Of a DNA stretch of 27,473 nucleotides, positions 16,679 to 24,848 are shown in pieces. This DNA comes from SOIV01 sp964435925. Lineage in GTDB: Bacteria; Acidobacteriota; Aminicenantia; Aminicenantales; Aminicenantaceae. The notes beneath the pieces are model-generated. The model was not told the DNA's origin. It made no database searches and was given only the letters and a program-made list of their open reading frames with translations. The translations under genes were made by a program, and so were the position numbers. Numbering within the stretch: the stretch's first letter is position 1; each line of letters opens with the position of its first letter. Where the stretch lies: the NCBI GenBank assembly GCA_964435925.1, contig CAYTBG010000030.1, forward strand, positions 1 through 27,473, read 5' to 3'.

Positions 16679-16819
16679 TCCTTAAAATCAGTAATAATTC
16701 CTTTGCGCGGCTGCCTTTCTCCGAAAAATATTTCACGTTTAGGAAAGGAATTTGTTTAATTTGTTATTTAAATTTTCCCCACATATTCTATTTGTTTTCT
16801 TAAGCTTGCTTCAAAAAAA

Positions 16820-16848
16820 TTTATAGCATGCAAAAAGCTTTATGTCAA
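16820..16848 (-). promoter_or_regulatory. sigma70-type promoter for the MEDS kinase operon
   Basis: On the minus strand: TTGACA (16848-16843), 17-bp spacer, TATAAA (16825-16820). It points to the kinase start at 16678, with a leader of about 135 nt. The 16679-16926 gap shows no gene. Confidence 0.8.
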
Positions 16849-16926
16849 TCAAACAAACTTCTTTTTAGCAGACTTAAAGGGATACAAATTTGTAAAGGTG
16901 GTACCGGTGGAACATCCCCCTAAAAG

Positions 16927-18357
16927 CTAAAAGAAGGAGCTGATAGCTTGATTAATCAGGACAAGGATATTTCTGGGATAGAGGCCCAATTGGAGTACTC
17001 CATACAGACAGAAGAAGAGGACCAGGAATAAAGCCGGGTTTTCTATGGCTATTTCTATTTCGCGGGCAGGCTCTCTCATATACATGTAGACGATGATCCT
17101 CAAGTAATAAAAAACAGAGATAAGACTGGCCAGGACTCCGATTATAACCAGAGGCAGAAGATCCTGCCTTACGGCAGTAGAGAATACATAAAACTTGGCC
17201 AGGAAGCCTCCTGTGGGCGGAAACCCTGCCAGGGAAAGAAGGAAGATAGAAAAAGTTACGCCAATCCAGGGATATTTAAACCCGACTCCAGCGTAATCCT
17301 CGAGTTCAAGGTATTCTTTCCCCTTTCTGCTCAACGCGATAACAGCGGCAAAAGCACCTATATTCATGAATAGATAAACTGTAAGGTAGAAGACCAGGCT
17401 AGAATTGTCCTGGGCCAGGATGGCTATAAGCAAGTAGCCTGCATGGGCAATGCTTGAGTAAGCAAGTATTCTTTTCAAGTTTGTCTGGCGCAGAACAACA
17501 AGATTTCCTACTACCATGGTTAAGACACAAATCACCCAGAGTATCCAGAAGATGGCCTGAGTATTGAGAGCATTTTTCCAGTATGGAGTAAATATTCTTA
17601 AGAATACGATAAAACCAACTGCTTTGGGCACTACGGAAAAGAAGGCAGTGATTGGTGTGGGAGCACCCTGATAGACATCTGGAGTCCACATATGGAAAGG
17701 AACAACAGCAATTTTGAAACCGAATCCTATGATAACTAAACCTAAGCCAATAAGAGCCATGATGCTCAGATCGGTTTCTATTATGAAGAAATTAATGATT
17801 GAGGAAATATTAGTTGAATGGGAAGAGCCGTACAGAAGAGCTAAACCGTAGACGAGGAAAGCTGTGGCAAAACTTCCCAGCAGAAAATATTTAATGGCTG
17901 CCTCTGAAGATTTCTCGTCTTTTCTTTTCAAGCCAGCCAGGGCATAACTGCAAATGGAAAGGACCTCTAAGCCTAAGAATATGATCAGAAGATCTCTGGA
18001 GGAAAGCATGATCGCCACACCTGATAAGGCTAAAAGAAGGAGGGCATAGAACTCGCCATAGTTTACATCCTGGAAGGAGATGTACTTCATGGAGAGAAGA
18101 ATGATAAAGCCCGTTGCCAGAGCTAGGATAAAAATAAAGAAAAGAGCAAGGTTATCCAGGAAAAGATTGCCGTTAAAGTATGAGTAGTTTTTATTCCAGA
18201 ACTTGATACATATAAAACCACAAATAACGAGAAAAATAAGAGAGATGTAAGCTAAGTAGTTCTTATTTTCTTTCTTTAAGAAAACATCAAGAAGCAAAAC
18301 GAGAAGAGAGGCGAAGACAATTACCAGAATAGGGGACAGGGCAAAAAAACTATTCAT
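16927..18357 (-). CDS. nuoN: NADH-quinone oxidoreductase subunit N
   Basis: A 476-residue, multi-spanning antiporter-like subunit of complex I that helps translocate protons. Key residues of the family are visible: Glu131 (LEVLSICSYAL), Lys215 (FGFKIAV) and Lys245 (PKAVGF), with the family stretch FHMWTPDVYQGAPTPITAFF. Length is normal for NuoN. Its ATG overlaps the nuoM stop by 4 nt (ATGA), so translation is coupled. It is the last gene of nuoJKLMN. Confidence 0.96.
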   Translation of the reverse strand: MNSFFALSPILVIVFASLLVLLLDVFLKKENKNYLAYISLIFLVICGFICIKFWNKNYSYFNGNLFLDNLALFFIFILALATGFIILLSMKYISFQDVNYGEFYALLLLALSGVAIMLSSRDLLIIFLGLEVLSICSYALAGLKRKDEKSSEAAIKYFLLGSFATAFLVYGLALLYGSSHSTNISSIINFFIIETDLSIMALIGLGLVIIGFGFKIAVVPFHMWTPDVYQGAPTPITAFFSVVPKAVGFIVFLRIFTPYWKNALNTQAIFWILWVICVLTMVVGNLVVLRQTNLKRILAYSSIAHAGYLLIAILAQDNSSLVFYLTVYLFMNIGAFAAVIALSRKGKEYLELEDYAGVGFKYPWIGVTFSIFLLSLAGFPPTGGFLAKFYVFSTAVRQDLLPLVIIGVLASLISVFYYLRIIVYMYMREPAREIEIAIENPALFLVLFFCLYGVLQLGLYPRNILVLINQAISSFF

Positions 18358-19937
18358 CTGAATTTATCTTCCTTTTCCTCGTTTTTTTCTTCGGTTGTTT
18401 TAGTTTCAATTTCTAACAAGAAATCCTTATCCTTTTGACTTTGAGTGAAATAAATCTCTCTCTTATTGACTCTGTTGAGGAGATGAGTAACAGAACTTTC
18501 CATTTTCCTCAGGAAAGGCCTGGGGTAAATTCCCATCCAGAACATCATGATGACTATAGGCACAAGATAGCCAATCTCTCTTTTGTTTATATCTTTGAAG
18601 GATAAAATCTTTTCATTTTTTATAGGCCCCTGCATAATTCTCTGGAACATCCAGAGCAGATACCCGGCTGCCAGGATAACGGTTGATATGCCCAGGATGG
18701 CAAGAAGCTTGTTGGCTTTAAAAATTCCAAAGATACACAATATTTCTCCGATAAAGCCATTGAGACCAGGAAGCCCAACCGCTGAAAGCATGCAGATCAG
18801 GAAAAAAGCAGAAAAAACAGGCATCTGTTTACTGACTCCACCATAGTCATTAATCATTCGGGTGTGGGATCTTTCATACAGGATGCCGACAATCAAAAAC
18901 AGAGCCCCTGTGCTCAATCCATGGTTGAGCATCTGGTAAATAGCCCCCTCCATTGCTTCAGTGTTCAAAGCAAAGATAGCCAGCATGATCAGCCCCATAT
19001 GGCTTACACTGGAATAGGCGACCAGGGACTTTGCATCTTTCTGGATGAGTGCCATCAAACCTCCATAGATGATTCCTATCAAGCTTAGCACAGCCAGAAA
19101 AGGGAGAAATTTCATTACCGCATCGGGAAAAAGAGGAAGAGCAAAACGGAGGAAACCATAAGCTCCCATTTTTAAGAGCACCGCAGCCAGGATTACAGAG
19201 CCGCCCGTGGGAGCCTCCACATGAGCATCGGGCAGCCAGGTGTGAAACGGGAATAAAGGTACTTTTATGGCAAAAGAAAGAGCAAAAGCCAGAAAAAGCC
19301 AGATTTGAATATTGGGATTCAGGATAAGCCTGTAATAATCAAAAATGTTGAAAGAATAGACGCCTGTGGCCTTATAATACATAGAATAAAGGAAGAAGAT
19401 TGCCACTAACATCAGCAAGCTTCCGAACATCGTAAAAAGGACATATTTCAGAGTGGCATAAATTCGCCGGGGACCACCCCAAACGCCGATGAGAAAATAC
19501 ATCGGAATAAGCATGGCTTCCCAGAAAACGTAAAAGAGAAAAAGGTTGAGGGCAACAAAAACGCCGATGATCCCCGTCTCGAGGATAAGCATGAAAATAA
19601 GGTATTCCTTTACTCTCTTTTGGATGTATGTCCAGGAAGAAAGGATGATAATGGGCATCAAGAAAGTTGTGAGAAGTATAAGAAAGAGGCTTATCCCATC
19701 AACTCCGATGTGATAGTTGATTCCATAGCCGAGCCAGTCAGCTTTCTCCACGAACTGTGGATTGGGAATTTGATCATTAAAATTGAAATATAGAGTAAGA
19801 GAAAAGACGAAGGTAATGATGGCTATGGCCAAGGAAAGAAAGCGGAGAAGGTTTTTCCTGCCGCGGTGAATAAAAATGAGCAGAACGGCTCCTGCAAGGG
19901 GGAGGAAAGTAATTAGACTCAATATTGGTAAATTCAT
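18354..19937 (-). CDS. nuoM: NADH-quinone oxidoreductase subunit M
   Basis: A 527-residue inner-membrane antiporter-like subunit of complex I. Glu140 (FWEAMLIPMYFLIG), Lys225 (FAIKVPLFPFHTWLPDAH) and Lys256 (AAVLLKMGAYGF) are the expected proton-path residues. The hydrophilic C-terminus (TKTTEEKNEEKEDK) is somewhat long and charged. It starts 3 nt after the nuoL stop and overlaps nuoN. Confidence 0.97.
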   Translation of the reverse strand: MNLPILSLITFLPLAGAVLLIFIHRGRKNLLRFLSLAIAIITFVFSLTLYFNFNDQIPNPQFVEKADWLGYGINYHIGVDGISLFLILLTTFLMPIIILSSWTYIQKRVKEYLIFMLILETGIIGVFVALNLFLFYVFWEAMLIPMYFLIGVWGGPRRIYATLKYVLFTMFGSLLMLVAIFFLYSMYYKATGVYSFNIFDYYRLILNPNIQIWLFLAFALSFAIKVPLFPFHTWLPDAHVEAPTGGSVILAAVLLKMGAYGFLRFALPLFPDAVMKFLPFLAVLSLIGIIYGGLMALIQKDAKSLVAYSSVSHMGLIMLAIFALNTEAMEGAIYQMLNHGLSTGALFLIVGILYERSHTRMINDYGGVSKQMPVFSAFFLICMLSAVGLPGLNGFIGEILCIFGIFKANKLLAILGISTVILAAGYLLWMFQRIMQGPIKNEKILSFKDINKREIGYLVPIVIMMFWMGIYPRPFLRKMESSVTHLLNRVNKREIYFTQSQKDKDFLLEIETKTTEEKNEEKEDKFR

Positions 19938-19940
19938 TTT

Positions 19941-21857
19941 TTAAAACAATAGATAAGCTAAAAAGATAATTACTCCTAAAAGAAAAATAAGGGCGTAATC
20001 TTTAATCAAGCCACTCTGGAAATAGCTCAGGATTTTTCCTGTAAAGCCTGTGGCTGTTGCCGTCCCGTTGACAGCACCGTCGATGACTTTTAAATCAAAA
20101 TTATCATAAATAATCTCCGACCCTTTAATCGTCGGATTCACGAAAACTGCATTATAGATCTCATCCACATAGTATTTGTTAAACATGAGTTTGTAGATGG
20201 TGGGAAATCTAGTGGCCAGATTGCGTGGAATCAACGGGGATCTGATGTAGAAAACATAAGCAATAAAAATTCCTAAAAAAGCCACGACGGCTGCAATCGC
20301 TATAAGCATCCACTCTGTTTGCACACTAAGATGAACTTTGTGAACCTCTTTTATCACAGGCTCCAGGAATTTGCCGAAAAAGTTGAGCTTCTCTCCGAGG
20401 ACAACAGGAAGTCCGATATATCCTGCGCCAACAGAGAAGAAAGCTAAGATGACCAGGGGTATGGTCATGACTTTAGGGGATTCATGGATGTGCTTTTTTA
20501 CTTCAGGATCCAGGCGTTCCTCCCCATGGAAAGTCAGGAAAATGAGGCGGAACATATAAAAGGCTGTAAGCACTGCGCCCATAATCCCCAGCCCCCAAAT
20601 AAAATAATAAAATGCTGAATACTGACCTTGAGCGAATGCCTTGGTGAGGATGGCATCTTTTGAGAAAAAGCCAGAAAAAAACGGAACACCAGCGATGGCA
20701 ATCGCACCGACGAGAAAGGTAGGATAGGTTAGAGGAAGGTATTTTCGCAGCCCTCCCATTTTTTTTATGTTTATTTCACCAGACAGCGCATGCATGACAC
20801 TTCCAGCAGCCAGAAACAGGAGGCTCTTGAAGAAAGCGTGAGTATACAGATGGAACATACCTGCTGCGTAGGCGCCAACACCGCAGCCTATGAACATGTA
20901 TCCTATTTGAGATATCGTAGAGTAGGCTAAAACCCTTTTTATGTCATTCTGGGTTAAAGCCATTGTGGCTGCATAGACAGCTGTGATCGCACCCACAAGG
21001 GCTACTACCTGAGCTGCAGTTTCGGATAGAGTGTAGAGAAGATTCATCCTGCAGACCATATAGACTCCAGCTGTAACCATAGTGGCAGCGTGGATTAGCG
21101 CGCTGACAGGGGTAGGGCCTTCCATGGCATCAGGAAGCCAGACATAAAGGGGAATTTGAGCAGATTTTCCTGTTGCTCCTACAAACAGAAGAATAGCGAT
21201 CAAAGTGGCTAGCCCAGCTGAGATAGCTCCTCCTGAGAGGGCATCGTTAATAGCTGTAAACTCTCCGCTTCCTATATGAATAAAGATGAAGAGGATACCC
21301 AGGAGGAAGCCTGTATCACCTATCCGGTTAACAATGAAAGCTTTTTTGCCTGCATTTGCAGCCGAGTGTTTTTCAAACCAGAAACCGATCAATAAATAAG
21401 AACAAAGCCCGACTCCTTCCCAGCCGACAAACATCAAGACTAAGTTTGAAGCCATAACAAGTATAAGCATGGAAAAAGTGAAGAGGTTTAAATAAGTGAA
21501 ATAACGGGTGTAGCCCTCATCATCTGCCATATAGCCAACTGAATAAACATGAATGATAAAACCCACTCCGCTCACGACCAGAGCCATGACAGCAGATAAG
21601 GGATCAAACATGAGAGAAAGGTTGGCCTGGAAGCTTCCTGCCTGAATCCAGGAGAAAAGATTTTTGACCAATGGGTAGTTTCCGTGAGCTGTTTGAAGAA
21701 GCCCCACAGCTGAGATGGTCGAAATAACAAAGGAGGCAAAGACTGCTAAACAGGCCTGGAAAGAGACATATTTTTTGGGAAGTTTTTTTCCAAAGACTGC
21801 CAGGATAAGAGTACTTGCCGCTGGTATAAATGGGATGAGCCAGAATATCTCTGTCAT
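19941..21857 (-). CDS. nuoL: NADH-quinone oxidoreductase subunit L
   Basis: A 638-residue distal antiporter-like subunit of complex I, including the long C-terminal lateral helix region. Recognisable parts: MFVGWEGVGLCSYLLIGFW (Glu147), GATGKSAQIPLYVWLPDAM (Lys231) and GPTPVSALIHAATMVTAGVY (247-266). The C-terminal transmembrane helix (DYALIFLLGVIIFLAYLLF) is present. AAGGAT precedes the ATG, directly after nuoK. Confidence 0.97.
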   Translation of the reverse strand: MTEIFWLIPFIPAASTLILAVFGKKLPKKYVSFQACLAVFASFVISTISAVGLLQTAHGNYPLVKNLFSWIQAGSFQANLSLMFDPLSAVMALVVSGVGFIIHVYSVGYMADDEGYTRYFTYLNLFTFSMLILVMASNLVLMFVGWEGVGLCSYLLIGFWFEKHSAANAGKKAFIVNRIGDTGFLLGILFIFIHIGSGEFTAINDALSGGAISAGLATLIAILLFVGATGKSAQIPLYVWLPDAMEGPTPVSALIHAATMVTAGVYMVCRMNLLYTLSETAAQVVALVGAITAVYAATMALTQNDIKRVLAYSTISQIGYMFIGCGVGAYAAGMFHLYTHAFFKSLLFLAAGSVMHALSGEINIKKMGGLRKYLPLTYPTFLVGAIAIAGVPFFSGFFSKDAILTKAFAQGQYSAFYYFIWGLGIMGAVLTAFYMFRLIFLTFHGEERLDPEVKKHIHESPKVMTIPLVILAFFSVGAGYIGLPVVLGEKLNFFGKFLEPVIKEVHKVHLSVQTEWMLIAIAAVVAFLGIFIAYVFYIRSPLIPRNLATRFPTIYKLMFNKYYVDEIYNAVFVNPTIKGSEIIYDNFDLKVIDGAVNGTATATGFTGKILSYFQSGLIKDYALIFLLGVIIFLAYLLF

Positions 21858-21858
21858 T

Positions 21859-22161
21859 TTATCCTTTCATTAATTTTATATCTTCGGATTTGATTGTCTT
21901 TTTTTGCCTGAAAATAAGAAGAATGATAGCCAGACCAACAGCCGCCTCAGCAGCCGCAACAGTGATGATAAAAAAGACAATGATCTGTCCATCTGGGGAA
22001 TTTGCTGATCTTGCAAAGGTTATAAAAGCTAGATTGGCAGCATTGAGCATTATCTCTATGGACATAAACATTGTGATAAGATCTCTTTTTATAAAAAAAG
22101 CGACGGCGCCCAGAACGAAGAGAACGACGCTCAAGATTAAGAAATAATTTGGAGGAATCAT
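21859..22161 (-). CDS. nuoK: NADH-quinone oxidoreductase subunit K
   Basis: A 100-residue protein with three transmembrane helices. The two conserved membrane glutamates are at the usual positions, Glu36 (MSIEIMLNAANLAF) and Glu72 (VAAAEAAVGLAI). The ATG overlaps the nuoJ stop (ATGA). Length matches the family exactly. Confidence 0.97.
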   Translation of the reverse strand: MIPPNYFLILSVVLFVLGAVAFFIKRDLITMFMSIEIMLNAANLAFITFARSANSPDGQIIVFFIITVAAAEAAVGLAIILLIFRQKKTIKSEDIKLMKG

Positions 22162-22652
22162 TCTTTTTCTTTTTTCTTAATTAATACAATAGCACCGACT
22201 AAGGCGGCTATAATCAAGATTGATGTGATCTCAAAATGATAAAGATACTTAGTAAAAAGGAGGCGGCCAAGATCAGTAGGTCCGGCTTTTATTATTGCCG
22301 TTGAGACCGGGAGAGTAAAAGCTCCTTTTATTGAGAGAATAAGCTCGATAATAAGGACAACAGCGAGCACTGGAGAAAGATAAATAATCCATTTCTTTTT
22401 TTCAGCTGAAATACCAGAACGCACATTGATCATCATAACCACGAAGATAAAGAGAACCATGATAGCGCCCGCATAGATGATGATTTGGACCACTGCGATG
22501 AAAGGTGCCTCGAGAAGAGCAAAGAGACCTCCCATGCAGGCAAAGGCAAGGATCAGGAAAATGGCATTGTAAGCCTGGTTTTTGGAGATGATCATGCCCA
22601 GGACTGCACCAACGGTCAATGTAGCGAGTAAAAAAAAGAGGAAATAGCCCAT
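22158..22652 (-). CDS. nuoJ: NADH-quinone oxidoreductase subunit J
   Basis: A 164-residue complex I membrane subunit with five predicted helices. The family signature IAVVQIIIYAGAIMVLFIFV contains the third-helix region that changes conformation during quinone reduction. It is the first gene of the nuoJKLMN operon. The ATG has no Shine-Dalgarno site, and the predicted transcription start lies only about 8 nt upstream, so the message may be nearly leaderless. NuoA-I genes are not next to it. Confidence 0.95.
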   Translation of the reverse strand: MGYFLFFLLATLTVGAVLGMIISKNQAYNAIFLILAFACMGGLFALLEAPFIAVVQIIIYAGAIMVLFIFVVMMINVRSGISAEKKKWIIYLSPVLAVVLIIELILSIKGAFTLPVSTAIIKAGPTDLGRLLFTKYLYHFEITSILIIAALVGAIVLIKKKEKE

Positions 22653-22666
22653 TTTTTGAGTGTTTC

Positions 22667-22696
22667 ATTATATTTTTTGCACCGATTTAATGTCAA
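22667..22696 (-). promoter_or_regulatory. sigma70-type promoter for nuoJKLMN
   Basis: On the minus strand: TTGACA (22696-22691), 18-bp spacer, TATAAT (22672-22667). Both hexamers are perfect. It lies just before nuoJ and diverges from the tRNA-fMet promoter about 50 bp away. Confidence 0.85.
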
Positions 22697-22699
22697 GAG

Positions 22700-22735
22700 A
22701 AAAAACATTTTAAATGTGTCGTAAAAAACATTTTA
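22700..22735. promoter_or_regulatory. direct repeats between two divergent promoters
   Basis: AAAAAACATTTTA occurs at 22700-22712 and again at 22723-22735, a 23-bp period close to two helical turns. The first copy is also part of ACATTTTAAATGT, an inverted repeat. It lies between the nuoJ and tRNA-fMet promoters, so it could be a regulator site or an UP-element-like A/T tract. Confidence 0.45.
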
Positions 22736-22744
22736 TTCCTTTTT

Positions 22745-22772
22745 TTGACAAATGGCAGAATTTTGCTATAAT
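22745..22772 (+). promoter_or_regulatory. consensus sigma70 promoter of tRNA-fMet
   Basis: TTGACA (22745-22750), 16-bp spacer, TATAAT (22767-22772). Both hexamers match consensus, and the tRNA begins 12 nt past the -10 box, as expected of a highly expressed stable RNA gene. Confidence 0.92.
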
Positions 22773-22783
22773 ATGGCTGATAC

Positions 22784-22860
<77 letters not shown>

Positions 22861-22911
22861 TCTTATTCTTCCTTTTCCCCTGGATCTCAAGTCAATTAGC
22901 CCATTCTGGGT

Positions 22912-22956
22912 ATTCCGGTGAAACTGGCCACTGATTCCGGAGCAAACTCGCCACTT
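22912..22956. mobile_element. remnant of an insertion-sequence end (IS21-like repeats?)
   Basis: Two imperfect tandem units start with ATTCCGG: ATTCCGGTGAAACTGGCCAC (22912) and ATTCCGGAGCAAACTCGCCAC (22934). Such ATTCCGG...CCAC units resemble the multiple terminal repeats of some IS21-family elements. No transposase frame is present. The unit lies where the ABC permease fragment loses similarity, suggesting insertion followed by deletion. Confidence 0.45.
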
Positions 22957-23004
22957 GGCGGAGCGAAGCGACGCTGGTCTTTCATTATATCTCCTTGTGG
23001 CTAG

Positions 23005-23145
23005 CATGTTATCCTTCATTCCGATCATTAAAGCGTCGGTGAAGATTATGGCCGCCAATCCCACACCGATAGCAATTCCAGCTATAAATGTGCATCTCTT
23101 ACTCCGAAAGATGTTCCGGCAAGCAAGTTTTATGTCAAACCACAT
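23005..23145 (-). pseudogene. 5' remnant of an ABC transporter permease gene (FtsX/MacB type)
   Basis: Starts MWFDIKLACRNIFRSKR and continues through one membrane helix (FIAGIAIGVGLAAIIFTDAL) to MKDNM. The N-terminus is typical of FtsX/MacB-like permeases, which are usually about 400 residues or larger. After about residue 46 the reading frame enters unrelated sequence beside the IS-like repeats, so most of the gene is gone. The ATG is preceded by GGGGG and by the end of another permease fragment 9 nt upstream. Confidence 0.7.
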
Positions 23146-23154
23146 CTGGTCCCC

Positions 23155-23240
23155 CTAATTCATCCTCATCGTTATAGCCGGTTCGGTTTTAGCCGCTTTG
23201 AGGGATGGATAAAGACTCACCAAAGTCGAACAGAAGGTAA
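23155..23240 (-). pseudogene. 3' remnant of a second ABC permease gene
   Basis: The minus strand reads STLVSLYPSLKAAKTEPA...MRMN then stop at 23155. LYPSLKAAKTEPA is the usual C-terminal motif of FtsX/MacB-type permeases (membrane helix followed by P-x2-A-A-x3-P). Only the last 25 or so residues remain. With the fragment downstream it implies a former operon of paired permeases, now deleted on both sides. Confidence 0.6.
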
Positions 23241-23365
23241 ACTTTGAGTTCCCGGCTTTTGATTCACAGTCAGAGGATCTATCAAAGGTAGATAAGGGCT
23301 AACAGACTAATTGTGAACATCACTATTTGTCAAAAGCAAGCGTTTGCAATCATTTTTTGTCACCT

Positions 23366-23387
23366 ATACTTCATTGAAAAGAAGTAT
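23366..23387. other. short stem-loop upstream of the amino-acid permease
   Basis: ATACTTC (23366-23372) and GAAGTAT (23381-23387) form a 7-bp stem with an 8-nt loop. No U-run follows on the plus strand. Role unknown. Confidence 0.3.
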
Positions 23388-23421
23388 GTACGGATGTCTG
23401 CTTAGCTCGCTGGGAATCCAT

Positions 23422-23449
23422 TTGACTCCAAAGTATTTTATGCTGTAAA
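23422..23449 (+). promoter_or_regulatory. possible promoter of the amino-acid permease
   Basis: TTGACT (23422-23427), 16-bp spacer, TGTAAA (23444-23449), placed about 35 nt before the permease ATG. The -10 box is poor, so this is a weak call. Confidence 0.3.
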
Positions 23450-23482
23450 CATGTAGTGAGATAAACCTTAAAAGCTTCAGAA

Positions 23483-24772
23483 ATGAAGATTAAAAAACCC
23501 ATCGGATTGTTATCAGCCATTTCGATTGGCATAGGAGGGATGATAGGTGCAGGAATTTTCTCTATTTTGGGCGTTGCGGCCAGGATATCAGGTAATGCGC
23601 TGCACCTCTCATTCATTCTTGCAGGAATCGTAGCTTTTTTGTGCACATACTCGTATGCAAAATTAGGAGCAAAATATCCATCTTCAGGTGGTCCTGTTGA
23701 ATTTCTTGTAAAAGGCTTTGGAGATGGAATTCTAAGTGGCGGATTCAATATTTTTCTCTGGATTGGCTATATATTTGTTTTAGCTCTTTATGCCAAAGCA
23801 TTTGCCGGGTATGCAGCAACATTTTTAGCGGCAAACGCCTCGAGTTTCTGGTCGAATATTTTGGCAACAGCTGTAGTCCTTATTTTTACGGCTGTTAATT
23901 TTGTTGGTGCAAAAGCTGTTGGAAAATCGGAATTGTTTATCGTCTCTGTAAAGGTTGGAATACTTCTGGTGTTTGCTGCCACGGGTCTTTTCTTTATTAA
24001 ACCAACTCTTTTATCTCTTTCGCGTTGGCCACAGGCCTCCAATGTCTTTTTCGGAGCAGGGATTGTATTTGTTGCATATGAAGGATTTGGTTTAATCACA
24101 AATGCCGCCGAAGATATGGAAAATCCTCAGAAGACCCTTCCAAAAGCACTGTATCTGAGTGTTTTAATTTCAATTGTTATTTATGTAGCTGTTTCTCTGA
24201 CTGTTCTGGGTAATCTGCCCATTTCTGATATAGTAAATGCGGAGGAATATGCGCTTGCAGCGGCTGCTAAGCCTTTTCTTGGTTTGATAGGGTTTAAGAT
24301 AGCAGCAATAGCTGCATTGTTCTCGACTGCTTCAGCTATCAATGCTACCCTTTATGGGGGTGCAAATGTCAGTTATATGATGGCAAAGGAAGGGGAACTG
24401 CCCAGGATTTTTAAGAGGAAAATATGGGGGAAGGGGTATGAAGGGCTTTTTATAACTGCCGGTCTGGTTATCCTTTGTATAAATTTACTTAACTTGGAGG
24501 GTGTTGCTTTACTGGGGAGTGCTTCTTTCCTGTGTATTTATGCCGCTGTCAATATTGCCCATTTGCGATTATATAGAGAAACAGGTGCAAATCCTTTCCT
24601 TATATGGACGTCTATTGTAGGTTGTTTTATTTCTTTAGGCCTTCTAATCTATTACGAAATAAATAATTCGCCCCTCACTGTAATTGTTCTTGGAATTGTA
24701 TTTTTCCTGTCTTTTGGCATAGAAGGAGGTTTTAGAAAATATTCACAAAGATTATTGAAACAAAGAACTTGA
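23483..24772 (+). CDS. APC-family amino-acid permease
   Basis: A 429-residue inner-membrane transporter with about 12 predicted helices. The first helix has the substrate-binding GAGIF motif (IGGMIGAGIFSILGVAA, about 18-34), and the sixth the FVAYEGFGLITNAAEDMENP element typical of the APC superfamily (PotE/YbaT-like). It probably imports or exchanges amino acids, but no substrate can be assigned. No clear ribosome site precedes the ATG. It is carried inside the segment bounded by the tRNA-fMet gene and its 3' duplicate, next to a cation exchanger gene. Length is complete. Confidence 0.88.
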   Translation: MKIKKPIGLLSAISIGIGGMIGAGIFSILGVAARISGNALHLSFILAGIVAFLCTYSYAKLGAKYPSSGGPVEFLVKGFGDGILSGGFNIFLWIGYIFVLALYAKAFAGYAATFLAANASSFWSNILATAVVLIFTAVNFVGAKAVGKSELFIVSVKVGILLVFAATGLFFIKPTLLSLSRWPQASNVFFGAGIVFVAYEGFGLITNAAEDMENPQKTLPKALYLSVLISIVIYVAVSLTVLGNLPISDIVNAEEYALAAAAKPFLGLIGFKIAAIAALFSTASAINATLYGGANVSYMMAKEGELPRIFKRKIWGKGYEGLFITAGLVILCINLLNLEGVALLGSASFLCIYAAVNIAHLRLYRETGANPFLIWTSIVGCFISLGLLIYYEINNSPLTVIVLGIVFFLSFGIEGGFRKYSQRLLKQRT

Positions 24773-24848
24773 AAGAAGATGTAGGAATGCAGAAAATAAG
24801 AGCAAATTTGATCGTTAAGTATTTGTGAAGAGATTAAGGAGAAATTAA

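Noticed and set aside
22402..22668. Minus-strand 88-residue frame beginning ATGAAACACTC just before nuoJ
   Set aside because: It overlaps nuoJ out of frame and its product is Cys/His/Arg-rich without family resemblance; nuoJ itself is unambiguous.
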